Assembly: GCA_016713765.1 (NCBI GenBank)
Contig: JADJON010000003.1
Coordinates: forward strand, 930,001-994,000
Direction of reading: 5' to 3'
Length of the DNA: 64,000 bases
DNA from: Bacteroidota bacterium
Lineage (GTDB): Bacteria > Bacteroidota > Bacteroidia > AKYH767-A > 2013-40CM-41-45
Shown here: piece by piece, positions 52,524-60,175 of the stretch
How the letters are laid out: each line of letters begins with the position of its first letter
Numbering within the stretch: position 1 is the first letter of the stretch
Notes under the pieces: generated by a model
Told to the model about the DNA's origin: nothing
The model's database searches: none
What the model saw: only the letters and a program-made list of their open reading frames with translations
Position numbers and translations under genes: made by a program

Positions 52524-53378
52524 TTAATTGGTCATGCGGTTGCGGACCTTATCGACCGTGACCAGCAGGTTCGTGAGACGATCCTTGGTCAACTCATCCG
52601 CCGATTTGACCGCGTTAAACGCCGCCTGCAATTCCTGGAGGTCTTTCAGTAGTTTGCCGCTGTCCGGATCCTTTTCAAACTCCTTGAACAGGTTGACCAG
52701 ATTGTCCAGGTACATCCGCTGATTGAAGATCTTTTCAAAGATCGCAGCGTTTCCGGGAGTGCGCTCCTGTTCCTTCATGAGCGCGATGCTCAGGTGTTGA
52801 ACTTCGATGATCGCGCCGGCAAGCACGTGGGCAGCCGTCATGTACCGGCCGTTGTTGCGCAGATAATTATCGGTCTCCGCATAGGCTTTATCGATCATCC
52901 GAACCAGGGAATCCTGGTTGTCGGAGTTCTTCTGAAAGCTCTCGGTATACCGGTCGAAGGTTTCCTGAACATTCATCTTTTCGGCCAGGGCTTTTGTCGT
53001 AGAATAATAGGAAAGCAAGTCCTGGTTCTGACCATAAAAGGCGGCATAAGCCATGTCGATGCCGTAGATGCCGTAGTTCACCGATTTTTTATAGGCGCTG
53101 GTGTATTTCTCCTCATGGTCGGTCGAATTGAGCAAATCGCTGTTGAATGGCACCTCATTCTTGTAGATATCGTTGATCAACTCCATGGGAGAAGGCAAAT
53201 TCGCCAGGGTGAAGAAGAATTTGAAATCAACGAGTTCCTTCTGCTCCTTGGACATCGTATCCTCAATGGTCGGCAAGGTGTCCTGCGAACTGGCAGAATC
53301 GGTCGAAGTCTGCTTACAGGCGGTGGCGGCACTCAGTAGGACCGAGGCTACAAGCAAGACTCGTTTGTGGAGTTTCAT
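52524..53378 (-). CDS. Conserved hypothetical lipoprotein
   Basis: A 284-residue lipoprotein; the signal peptide ends at the lipobox cysteine in SAATACKQ (residue 21). The mature part is almost entirely helical and hydrophilic, with a Ser/Thr/Asp-rich linker after the cysteine. I recognise no enzyme motif. An exact TATTTTTG box (53398-53405, minus strand) precedes it by about 20 bases. Confidence 0.65.
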   Translation of the reverse strand: MKLHKRVLLVASVLLSAATACKQTSTDSASSQDTLPTIEDTMSKEQKELVDFKFFFTLANLPSPMELINDIYKNEVPFNSDLLNSTDHEEKYTSAYKKSVNYGIYGIDMAYAAFYGQNQDLLSYYSTTKALAEKMNVQETFDRYTESFQKNSDNQDSLVRMIDKAYAETDNYLRNNGRYMTAAHVLAGAIIEVQHLSIALMKEQERTPGNAAIFEKIFNQRMYLDNLVNLFKEFEKDPDSGKLLKDLQELQAAFNAVKSADELTKDRLTNLLVTVDKVRNRMTN

Positions 53379-53397
53379 ACGAGAGACGGGTTTCCTG

Positions 53398-53405
53398 CAA
53401 AAATA
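53398..53405 (-). promoter_or_regulatory. -7 box for the hypothetical lipoprotein
   Basis: TATTTTTG on the minus strand is an exact TAnnTTTG match, 20 bases before the ATG. Confidence 0.5.
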
Positions 53406-53812
53406 GGAATAGAGGGCGGAAATGAAAGTAAAATGTTAATCCCATTCTGCGCCGAATCAGCTCAGACTCGGGGCGGTAGGCGATTCCGGGTGAGCACCGG
53501 CGCCGGGAACTTACAGGATTCCGGCGCCGGCAGATGCGTTACGGCGCATCTCCTGGATGGTTAGTGGCTGGAGGTCATTGTTCTTGGTCCAAATCACGGT
53601 GTAAACGCCGGGTGAATGAACCCTGCCTGAACAACTGGCAGGTTTCCCGGATATCCGGCGGAAGGCTGAGCAGTTGCTTCACACAACCTGATAAAAACAT
53701 GACAATCATCCGGGAGTTTTTTCGCCAATTTGTACAGAAGCAACGGGCCAGATTCACCGACCAATAACTTCCGTATACCGCTCATTCAATTTCATTCGCC
53801 CGAATTTCATTT

Positions 53813-53828
53813 TGACATTAAAATGTCA
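53813..53828. promoter_or_regulatory. Operator-like inverted repeat upstream of the serine hydrolase gene
   Basis: TGACATT and AATGTCA form a symmetric dyad about 80 bases before ATG 53909. A second, shorter dyad (ATTCG / CGAAT) is 8 bases upstream. A regulator-binding role is a guess from symmetry. Confidence 0.3.
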
Positions 53829-53908
53829 GGGTAGATTAGGCGTTCTTCCACCATTGCTTCACTGATCGGTTTACATCCCCGGCTACTCAAGTCCTCACTG
53901 CCCTACCT

Positions 53909-54910
53909 ATGCAATTGCTATTGAAACCCAGAGTCCCTCTACTTTGGGTGTTTCTCCTGCTGCTGGTGGCATCAGGGGCTTCCTATTATGTAGCCAATCG
54001 GGGTAAGACAACCGTTAAGAGTGAAGTCGTTCCGGTACCTGCCGGTAACGATGTCAAAATGAACCGGAATACCGCATTTCGGTTCATCCGTCCGCTGCTT
54101 TTTACGGATTATAGCCTGGAGGATGAGAAACTGATGCCGCTGAAAGGCGATATCATCCGCTATATCGAAGGCCAGAAGAGTTCCGGGAATATCCAATCCG
54201 CTTCCGTTTACCTGCGCAGGTTGAATTCGGCCTCCTGGATGACCATTAATCCGAAAGAGGAATATCCGGTCGCCAGCCTTTTTAAAGTACCCGTCATGAT
54301 TGCCATCCTGATGACGGCTGATCAGGACCCGAGTTTCCTGAATAGGAAGATCTTTTACCCGGAGTTCCCGGCAGGCGTATTTCAGCACAATGTCGCTCCA
54401 CTGCCAACGAATAAACACTATACGATCCGGCAACTTCTGGAAAGCATGGTGGCTCGTTCCGACAACGAAGCCTATGACCTGCTCTGGAAAGCGATGGATC
54501 AGCGCAACTTCAACAAGATGCTGTTCGACTTCCAACTCAAGTCGTTTCAGATCCAGGATACTACCGATTACAGCCTGAGTGTGGTAGACTACTCCCGATT
54601 CCTGCGTGTACTTTACAATGGCGGTTATCTAAGTCATGAACGAAGTGAGATCGCGCTCGACATCCTCTCCAAATGCGATTATAAGGAAGGACTGATCCGT
54701 GATCTTCCGGCTGATCTGATCTCCTCCCGAAAATTCGGTTATCGTGTCAAGCCTGATCTTGCTGCTCTCAGCGAGTTCGGAGTTTTTTACCTCAAAGGTG
54801 AGCCGTATCTCCTTGGAGTCATGACCAAGGGTCTTAATTACAACCATCTTACCGAGACCCTGGCGCATATTTCGAAGCTGGTATATAACTCCCAGTTACC
54901 CAACAGCTGA
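53909..54910 (+). CDS. Class A beta-lactamase-like serine hydrolase
   Basis: A 333-residue protein with an N-terminal membrane anchor or signal (about 11-28). It has the SxxK motif SLFK (123-126) and the SDN motif (184-186) of the class A beta-lactamase fold. At the expected KTG position the sequence reads KFG (275-277 in SRKFGYRV), so it may not hydrolyse beta-lactams; a peptidase or cell-wall role is also possible. Two upstream dyads may regulate it. It stands alone. Confidence 0.75.
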   Translation: MQLLLKPRVPLLWVFLLLLVASGASYYVANRGKTTVKSEVVPVPAGNDVKMNRNTAFRFIRPLLFTDYSLEDEKLMPLKGDIIRYIEGQKSSGNIQSASVYLRRLNSASWMTINPKEEYPVASLFKVPVMIAILMTADQDPSFLNRKIFYPEFPAGVFQHNVAPLPTNKHYTIRQLLESMVARSDNEAYDLLWKAMDQRNFNKMLFDFQLKSFQIQDTTDYSLSVVDYSRFLRVLYNGGYLSHERSEIALDILSKCDYKEGLIRDLPADLISSRKFGYRVKPDLAALSEFGVFYLKGEPYLLGVMTKGLNYNHLTETLAHISKLVYNSQLPNS

Positions 54911-55003
54911 GTCGGCACAGGATTTCAACAGCTGTTTCCTGCACTCCATCCTGATTCTCCTACATTTCCACAAGGAGATCGTGGCAACCTGCCCAATTGC
55001 CAG

Positions 55004-55010
55004 TAACTTG
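55004..55010 (+). promoter_or_regulatory. -7-like box for the second PKD protein
   Basis: TAACTTG, close to TAnnTTTG, precedes ATG 55030 by 19 bases. It lies inside the longer open frame (from 54997), arguing for the later start. Confidence 0.3.
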
Positions 55011-55029
55011 GCGTGTACGCTGTAAGGCC

Positions 55030-56877
55030 ATGCCCCGGATCCTGTTACTTACCCTTTTGCTGGCTCTGAATTCGATCACGCTACTTCGAGCCCAATCCTA
55101 CTTTCTCAAAACTTACGGAACGACTCAATCCGAATACGGCACCTCCCTGCTGGCCATGCCCGATTCCGGATATATCCTGCTGGGGACCTGCTTCCTGACT
55201 CCCAGCCGGATCGCGTTGGAAGTGGTGCGAACCGACCGAAGAGGAGATACGCTCTGGACCAGCACCCTCCTGGTCGATACGACCAACGTGCCCGTAAAAC
55301 TCCTGCCTACGGAAGACGATGGAGCTTTCGTGCTGGCCAACTGTTGGTCCGACAACTGGAACGATGCGTACATGGCGCTGTTGCGGATGAATTCGGACGG
55401 AACGGTTCGCTGGTGCAGAAAGATCGATGCCAGCGCAAACGACCTGGCGAATGATATGGTGCGCAGCGGAAATGAACTGGTCCTCCTTTCCACCACCGAC
55501 TACAACCTGGGTACTTACCCCGGTATGCTGCTGACCGGCCTGGATACCGCCGGTAATCTGCTCTGGTCACAACATCATCTGGGTAACCTTATGACACTGC
55601 CAGGGGGTATCGCCGTTCAGGATGACGGCTCACTGGCCGTCGTTGCCAGCCAAAACGGTTTCGGTACCGGAACCCCCAGTTTTTACAATGGCCTCTTGCT
55701 CCTGCTTCATCCGGATGGAACACTTCGTTCCAGCCTCAGCTTCGGAACCTATTACGACGAAGACTGGCTGCGCGTCGCTGCCGCTCCGGGTGGCGGTTGG
55801 GTCGTCAGCGGCAAAGCCTATTTCATCAACCACGAATGGGATGGCATGCTCTTTCATTTCGATGCAGACGGAGGATTGCTGAACAGTCGGGCCTACGATG
55901 CCGGCACCAACAACGGCGAGATCTTCCGCAATCTACTGATTGAGCCGAATGGCAACCTGGTTGTCATCGGCGACAAAGGCACGTTCGACGAACGCAACAT
56001 CTTTCTCACGCGCATCGATCCGCAATTGCAGCCGTTCATCACGAATGAATATCCGTTCTCGGTAAACTTTACCAACTATCCGTTCGATGTCAAAGTCACG
56101 ACCGATGACGGATATGCCATCACCGGCGATATGCGACCGCCTTCCTGGTACCGGGATATCTTTCTGCTCAAAATTGACCGGAACGGACGGGCGCCTTGTC
56201 AGACCGTAGGATTCGATTTTACGACCCGATCCGAAACGGTGGAAGTTACCGCTGCCGCAACGACTCCCGGCAATGCAGTACCGGTACTAACCGCCGTTGC
56301 AACCCTCCGCATCCGGCCACTGCTGCGTCAACAAGTAGTCTGTGAATCGCATCAGCCGTTAGCGGTCTTTTCGGAATCGCCGGACGATAGCTGTAGTCTG
56401 TGTTTCGACTTTACGGACAATAGCATCAACCAGCCGACGAGTTGGAGTTGGGAATTCCCCGGAGCGACGCCTTCCACCTCCGATCAACAGGCTCCGACAG
56501 GCATTTGCTATCCGGAAGCCGGCGAATATACCGTCCGCCTGACGATCGCCAATGCCACCGGAACTTCCGTAGCCGAACGATCGATCAGCATCGATGCGTG
56601 CGATGTCTGGTTCATTCCGAATGTCATCACACCGGGAACGGATGGCAAGAACGACCGTTTTGTTATCAAAGGGTTGAAAGAACCTTACGAGTTGAAGATC
56701 TTCAACCGTTGGGGAAACGAAGTCTTCCGCTCACAGGAACTGGCATCCACCTGGGCAGGTGAAGGCCGACAGGATGGAAACGTCAGTGCCGGTGTCTACT
56801 TCTACGAACTGAAGGTGGTGTCCGGGAAAAATGCCGGACAGTATCACGGTACGATCGAAGTACTGCCCGAAGACTGA
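55030..56877 (+). CDS. PKD-domain surface protein with T9SS type B sorting domain (2)
   Basis: A 615-residue exported protein from ATG 55030 (signal peptide ending TLLRAQ). Residues about 25-430 form repeated strands with a beta-propeller-like pattern of recurring GG(W/Y) and D/N-G turns, then one PKD domain at about 440-520 (CFDFTDNSINQPTSW, FPGATPSTS), and a type B T9SS domain from about 525 (FIPNVITPGTDGKNDRF, FNRWGNEVF). It is convergent with the RhlE-type helicase gene. Likely a surface adhesin-like protein; no PorP partner is next to it. Confidence 0.85.
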   Translation: MPRILLLTLLLALNSITLLRAQSYFLKTYGTTQSEYGTSLLAMPDSGYILLGTCFLTPSRIALEVVRTDRRGDTLWTSTLLVDTTNVPVKLLPTEDDGAFVLANCWSDNWNDAYMALLRMNSDGTVRWCRKIDASANDLANDMVRSGNELVLLSTTDYNLGTYPGMLLTGLDTAGNLLWSQHHLGNLMTLPGGIAVQDDGSLAVVASQNGFGTGTPSFYNGLLLLLHPDGTLRSSLSFGTYYDEDWLRVAAAPGGGWVVSGKAYFINHEWDGMLFHFDADGGLLNSRAYDAGTNNGEIFRNLLIEPNGNLVVIGDKGTFDERNIFLTRIDPQLQPFITNEYPFSVNFTNYPFDVKVTTDDGYAITGDMRPPSWYRDIFLLKIDRNGRAPCQTVGFDFTTRSETVEVTAAATTPGNAVPVLTAVATLRIRPLLRQQVVCESHQPLAVFSESPDDSCSLCFDFTDNSINQPTSWSWEFPGATPSTSDQQAPTGICYPEAGEYTVRLTIANATGTSVAERSISIDACDVWFIPNVITPGTDGKNDRFVIKGLKEPYELKIFNRWGNEVFRSQELASTWAGEGRQDGNVSAGVYFYELKVVSGKNAGQYHGTIEVLPED

Positions 56878-56881
56878 CGAC

Positions 56882-58147
56882 TTAACCGTGCGCTTTACGA
56901 GGCGCAGGCTTCCGGTGCCTGGATTTATTCGCGCTCTTTTTCGGTGCAGCACTCTTCGAAACCGGCCGGGACGTATGTCGGTGATGACCGCCGGCTGAAT
57001 CGGTTACTGGTGGAGGTGCAGGCAAGTCGGGCGTAGGCAAGATTGGAATGGTGCGCTTCAAGAGTTTCTGGATGTCGCGCAGGTACTCGATCTCATCCGG
57101 ACAACAGAAACTGATGGCGACGCCGTTAGCACCCGCGCGACCGGTGCGACCAATACGGTGCACATAGGTCTCCGCAACTTCCGGTATCTCGAAATTGATC
57201 ACGTGTGAAAGCTTGTCGACGTCGATGCCGCGTGCTGCGATATCGGTTGCGACGAGTACGCGCACCTTACGGTCTTTGAATCCTTGCAATGCCTTTTGGC
57301 GTGCCGTCTGGGATTTATCACCGTGGATGGATTCCGCACGTATGCCGGATTTGGTCAAATCCTTTGCAACTCGGTCGGCGCCACGTTTGGTGCGGGTAAA
57401 CACCAACACATGATCGATGCCCTGGTCTTCGATCACCTTCTTGAGCAGGAAGCGCTTTTGCAACTTTTCTACCAGGTAAAGGGATTGTCGGACCGTTTCC
57501 GCCGGAGTTGAAACCGGTGTGACATTCACTTGCACAGGTTTCTTGAGAATGCTGTCGGCCAGCGAACGGATCTCCTGCGGAACCGTCGCCGAGAAGAAGA
57601 CCGTATGTTTCTGCTCGGGAAGTTTCGGCAAGATCTTGCGGATGTCGTGAATGAAACCCATGTCCAGCATACGGTCCGCTTCATCCAATACAAAGTACTG
57701 GACCTTGTCGAGGCGAACCAGCCCTTGCTGCATGAGGTCCAGCAAACGACCGGGTGTGGCGACCAGGATGTCGACGCCTTTTCTCAGTGCCTGTTCTTGC
57801 GGAACCTGCGAAACGCCGCCAAAGATCACCGCATGACGCAGTCCGAGGTGCTTGCCATACGCTTCAAAGCTTTCACTGATCTGCAAAGCCAGTTCACGCG
57901 TTGGCGCGAGCACCAGCGCATGTACGTGGGGATTCTTTGCCGGATGATTCTTGGCGTGCAGCAGTTGGAGGATCGGCAAGGCGAAAGCTGCCGTTTTACC
58001 GGTTCCGGTTTGCGCGCAACCAAAGACATCATGTCCCTTTAAAATGTGCGGAATGGATTGTTCCTGAATCGGGGTTGGGGATTCATACCCTTTTTTGTGC
58101 AATGCCTCCAGGATGGGAGGGATTAAATGCAATTGCTCGAATTTCAT
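56882..58147 (-). CDS. rhlE: DEAD-box RNA helicase, RhlE-like
   Basis: A 421-residue ATP-dependent RNA helicase with the Q motif PTPIQEQSIP, Walker A AQTGTGKT (45-52), DEAD in VLDEADRML, SAT in FFSATVP and HRIGRTGR near 325. The C-terminal tail (about 370-421) is basic and low complexity, as in RhlE proteins that help ribosome assembly or cold adaptation. A possible promoter (58277-58284) lies about 130 bases upstream, giving a long leader. Confidence 0.9.
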   Translation of the reverse strand: MKFEQLHLIPPILEALHKKGYESPTPIQEQSIPHILKGHDVFGCAQTGTGKTAAFALPILQLLHAKNHPAKNPHVHALVLAPTRELALQISESFEAYGKHLGLRHAVIFGGVSQVPQEQALRKGVDILVATPGRLLDLMQQGLVRLDKVQYFVLDEADRMLDMGFIHDIRKILPKLPEQKHTVFFSATVPQEIRSLADSILKKPVQVNVTPVSTPAETVRQSLYLVEKLQKRFLLKKVIEDQGIDHVLVFTRTKRGADRVAKDLTKSGIRAESIHGDKSQTARQKALQGFKDRKVRVLVATDIAARGIDVDKLSHVINFEIPEVAETYVHRIGRTGRAGANGVAISFCCPDEIEYLRDIQKLLKRTIPILPTPDLPAPPPVTDSAGGHHRHTSRPVSKSAAPKKSANKSRHRKPAPRKAHG

Positions 58148-58276
58148 CGAATTTGGAAGGATTTGGATAAAAATTGCCGCTGCCGGCAGGGCCGGTAAGG
58201 ATGGCTGGCAGGAAATTCAAAGGAAGAAGAGGCCCTAAGCCCGGTGAATTCCAAAGCCGCTGATCTCAGCGTTTTG

Positions 58277-58284
58277 CAAAGATA
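58277..58284 (-). promoter_or_regulatory. -7 box for rhlE with a long leader
   Basis: TATCTTTG on the minus strand, an exact TAnnTTTG match, about 130 bases before the helicase ATG. Long leaders are common for cold-shock helicases elsewhere; here it is only a possibility. Confidence 0.4.
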
Positions 58285-58333
58285 CGAAATATCAGGGACT
58301 TGGTTCCAGGAGACGAGGAACGCGAGGACAGTC

Positions 58334-58424
58334 GGCAGTAGGCGGTGGGCAGTAGGCGGTGGGCAGTAGGCGGTGGGCGGTGGGCAGTTGGCGGTGGGCA
58401 GTAGGCGGTGGGCGATGAGCGGTG
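58334..58424. repeat. G-rich heptad tandem array
   Basis: Thirteen contiguous 7-base units, mostly GGCAGTA and GGCGGTG in alternation, with a few variants (GGCAGTT, GGCGATG, AGCGGTG). No spacers and no coding signal. It lies next to a second heptad array of different sequence. Confidence 0.85.
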
Positions 58425-58448
58425 GTTCAAATTATAGTTTCCAGTACC

Positions 58449-58504
58449 GTTTACTGTTCACTGTTTACTGTTCACTATTCGCTATTCGCTATTCGCTATT
58501 CGCC
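58449..58504. repeat. AT-rich heptad tandem array
   Basis: Eight contiguous 7-base units: GTTTACT and GTTCACT alternating twice each, then ATTCGCT three times and ATTCGCC. The units are reverse complements, or near so, of those at 62861-62951 (for example AGTGAAC and AGTAAAC). Confidence 0.85.
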
Positions 58505-58572
58505 ATAAAAAAAACACACACCAATAGGGGTCACCGCCTCTTCGGGTGTCTTTCCTTCAAACAGGGCTTTCG

Positions 58573-58580
58573 TACTTTCG
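58573..58580 (+). promoter_or_regulatory. -7-like box for the ECF sigma gene
   Basis: TACTTTCG, one mismatch from TAnnTTTG, ends 19 bases before the GTG start at 58599. Confidence 0.4.
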
Positions 58581-58598
58581 TGACCGACACAGATAAAC

Positions 58599-59171
58599 GT
58601 GGCCGTTAACGAACAGGATATTCGAAATGCTCTGGTGCAGGGCGACCAGCGGGTCTTCGGGGAATTTTTCCGCGACCACTATGCCCGCCTCTGCACCTTC
58701 GCGCACTCGTTCGTCAAAGACCCGGATGAAGCCGAAGAAGTCGTTCAACAGGTCTTTATCCAACTCTGGGAAAAACGGCTTCACGTGGATATCCAACTCT
58801 CTGTCCAGGCGTACCTCTTCCGCGCTGTCCGCAATTCTTGCCTGAACAAAATCCGGCACGAACAAGTGCGGCGTGCGTATGCCGATGAGCAGCAGGCACT
58901 CGCCGCGGAGTCTCCTTCCGCATCCGGTCTGGCCTTCAAAAATGAGTTGCAGGAACAGATCTTCAAAGCCATTGAAAAATTGCCGGAACAATGTCGGTTG
59001 ATCTTCCGCTTGTCCCGTTTCGAAGAACTCAAATACGCGGAAATCGCCGAACAGCTCGGCATCTCCGTCAAGACCGTCGAAAACCAGATGGGAAAGGCGC
59101 TTCGCATCCTGCGCAATGAATTGCAGGAATACCTTGTGCTCGCCATCGTCTTCCTCCACCTGCTCGACTGA
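58599..59171 (+). CDS. ECF sigma factor, Bacteroidetes FecI-type
   Basis: A 190-residue group 4 sigma factor starting at GTG 58599 (MAVNEQDIRNALVQG). Region 2 holds FFRDHYARLCTFAHSFVKD and EEVVQQVFIQLWEKR; region 4 ends LGISVKTVENQMGKALRIL. It is followed by fecR, which fits the sigma/anti-sigma pairing of surface-signalling systems. The regulated genes may be those downstream (STN protein, DUF2807 lipoprotein, TonB-dependent receptor). Confidence 0.9.
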   Translation: MAVNEQDIRNALVQGDQRVFGEFFRDHYARLCTFAHSFVKDPDEAEEVVQQVFIQLWEKRLHVDIQLSVQAYLFRAVRNSCLNKIRHEQVRRAYADEQQALAAESPSASGLAFKNELQEQIFKAIEKLPEQCRLIFRLSRFEELKYAEIAEQLGISVKTVENQMGKALRILRNELQEYLVLAIVFLHLLD

Positions 59172-59175
59172 CTCC

Positions 59176-60175
59176 ATGGATCCCCGGTTTGAACATATCG
59201 ACGACGTAATCGCCCGCTTCCTGGCCGGAGAGGCTGGAGCGGACGATCTGCGCCTGCTCGAAGCGTGGAAGGCTTCGGATCCGGCTCACGCCAGGGAGTT
59301 CGCCCAGCTCGAACGCATTTTCTCCGAAAGCGCTTCGTTGCGAGAAGTGTTGCCGGTCAATACCGATAAAGCCTGGGGAGAAGTACACGCCAAACTAGGC
59401 GGCGGTAAGGTGATCACCCTCCGTCCTAACTTCTTCGCCTCTCCCGCACTGCGTATCGCAGCCATGGTGTTGCTTGTGCTCGGACTTGGCTTGCTGATCC
59501 GCTTCCTCGTCGCGCCGGTAGCCGGACCTGAGACCATCCTGGCGGCTGCGGACTCTTCCATCACCCGTGCATTACCCGACGGGTCCACCATTTCCCTCAA
59601 CCGGGGCAGTACGCTTACTTATGCTTCCGCTTCCTATGCCAAACAACGCCGCGTCAAACTGAAAGGCGAAGCATTCTTCGACGTACGCCACGATGCGGAG
59701 CATCCATTCATCGTCGAAGCAGGCGGGCTTGAAATCCGCGACGTTGGTACGGCCTTCAACATCCAGGCCCGTGAAGACAATCGGTTGGTCGTGATCACCG
59801 TGACCGAAGGCGAGGTCAGCGTCAGCATTCCGAAGCATGGCGATGAAGCCCTGTGGCCTGGCCAGGAACTGGTCTACGATACCGAAGCGGGCAGCGTTGA
59901 ACGCCGGGAGAATAACGACCCGAACATCGCCGCCTACAAAGGACAAAATCTTCATCTTCGAAGACGCCTCCCTCGGCGTGGTGATCCATACGCTCCAGGA
60001 TGTTTATTCCGTACGGATGTACCTGGAAAATGAACGACTCGGTGACTGCCGCATCACGGCAACTTTCAATGACGAACCGATCGAAGAAATCACTCAGATC
60101 ATCGCTGAAACGCTTGGCCTGGAAGCCAGTCGCACCGACAGCGGGTATGTTTTCAACGGCAATGCGTGCTACTAA
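59176..60175 (+). pseudogene. FecR anti-sigma factor with +1 frameshift at 59941-59942
   Basis: FecR family anti-sigma regulator. Reading from ATG 59176, the first 255 residues are intact: N-terminal sigma-binding part, membrane helix at about 91-111, and the FecR domain (ALPDGSTISLNRGST, YASASYAKQRRVKLKGEAFF, VGTAFNIQA). After the AAA at 59938-59940 the frame goes wrong and stops at 60033. The missing DUF4974-like C-terminal domain (KDKIFIFEDASLGVVIHTL) continues in the +1 frame to 60175. Ignoring one G of the GG at 59941-59942 restores an unbroken protein of about 332 residues. This is either a real one-base insertion, an assembly error, or programmed frameshifting. Confidence 0.85.

Larger units (their letters stand above)
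53379..53908. other. 530-base non-coding region with several dyads
   Basis: I see no convincing gene. It holds two copies of the self-complementary CCGGCGCCGG at 53497-53506 and 53521-53530. These are followed by a hairpin with arms GATGCG (53533-53538) and CGCATC (53545-53550). Further on are two inverted repeats before the serine hydrolase gene: ATTCG / CGAAT (53794-53805) and TGACATT / AATGTCA (53813-53828). The short open frames here look like chance. Confidence 0.6.
58148..58598. other. Intergenic region upstream of rhlE and the sigma gene
   Basis: A 451-base gap between divergent rhlE and the ECF sigma gene. It holds the rhlE leader, a minus-strand TATCTTTG box, two heptad arrays (entries below) and the sigma promoter box. 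I see no further gene. A 78-residue open frame from 58373 translates the repeats and is not supported. Confidence 0.7.

Noticed and set aside
53534..53767. Small open frames in the 530-base gap
   Set aside because: Unusual composition, no family features and overlapping frames on both strands.
58373..58609. 78-codon open frame ending near the sigma gene
   Set aside because: It translates both heptad arrays and has no RBS or family features.
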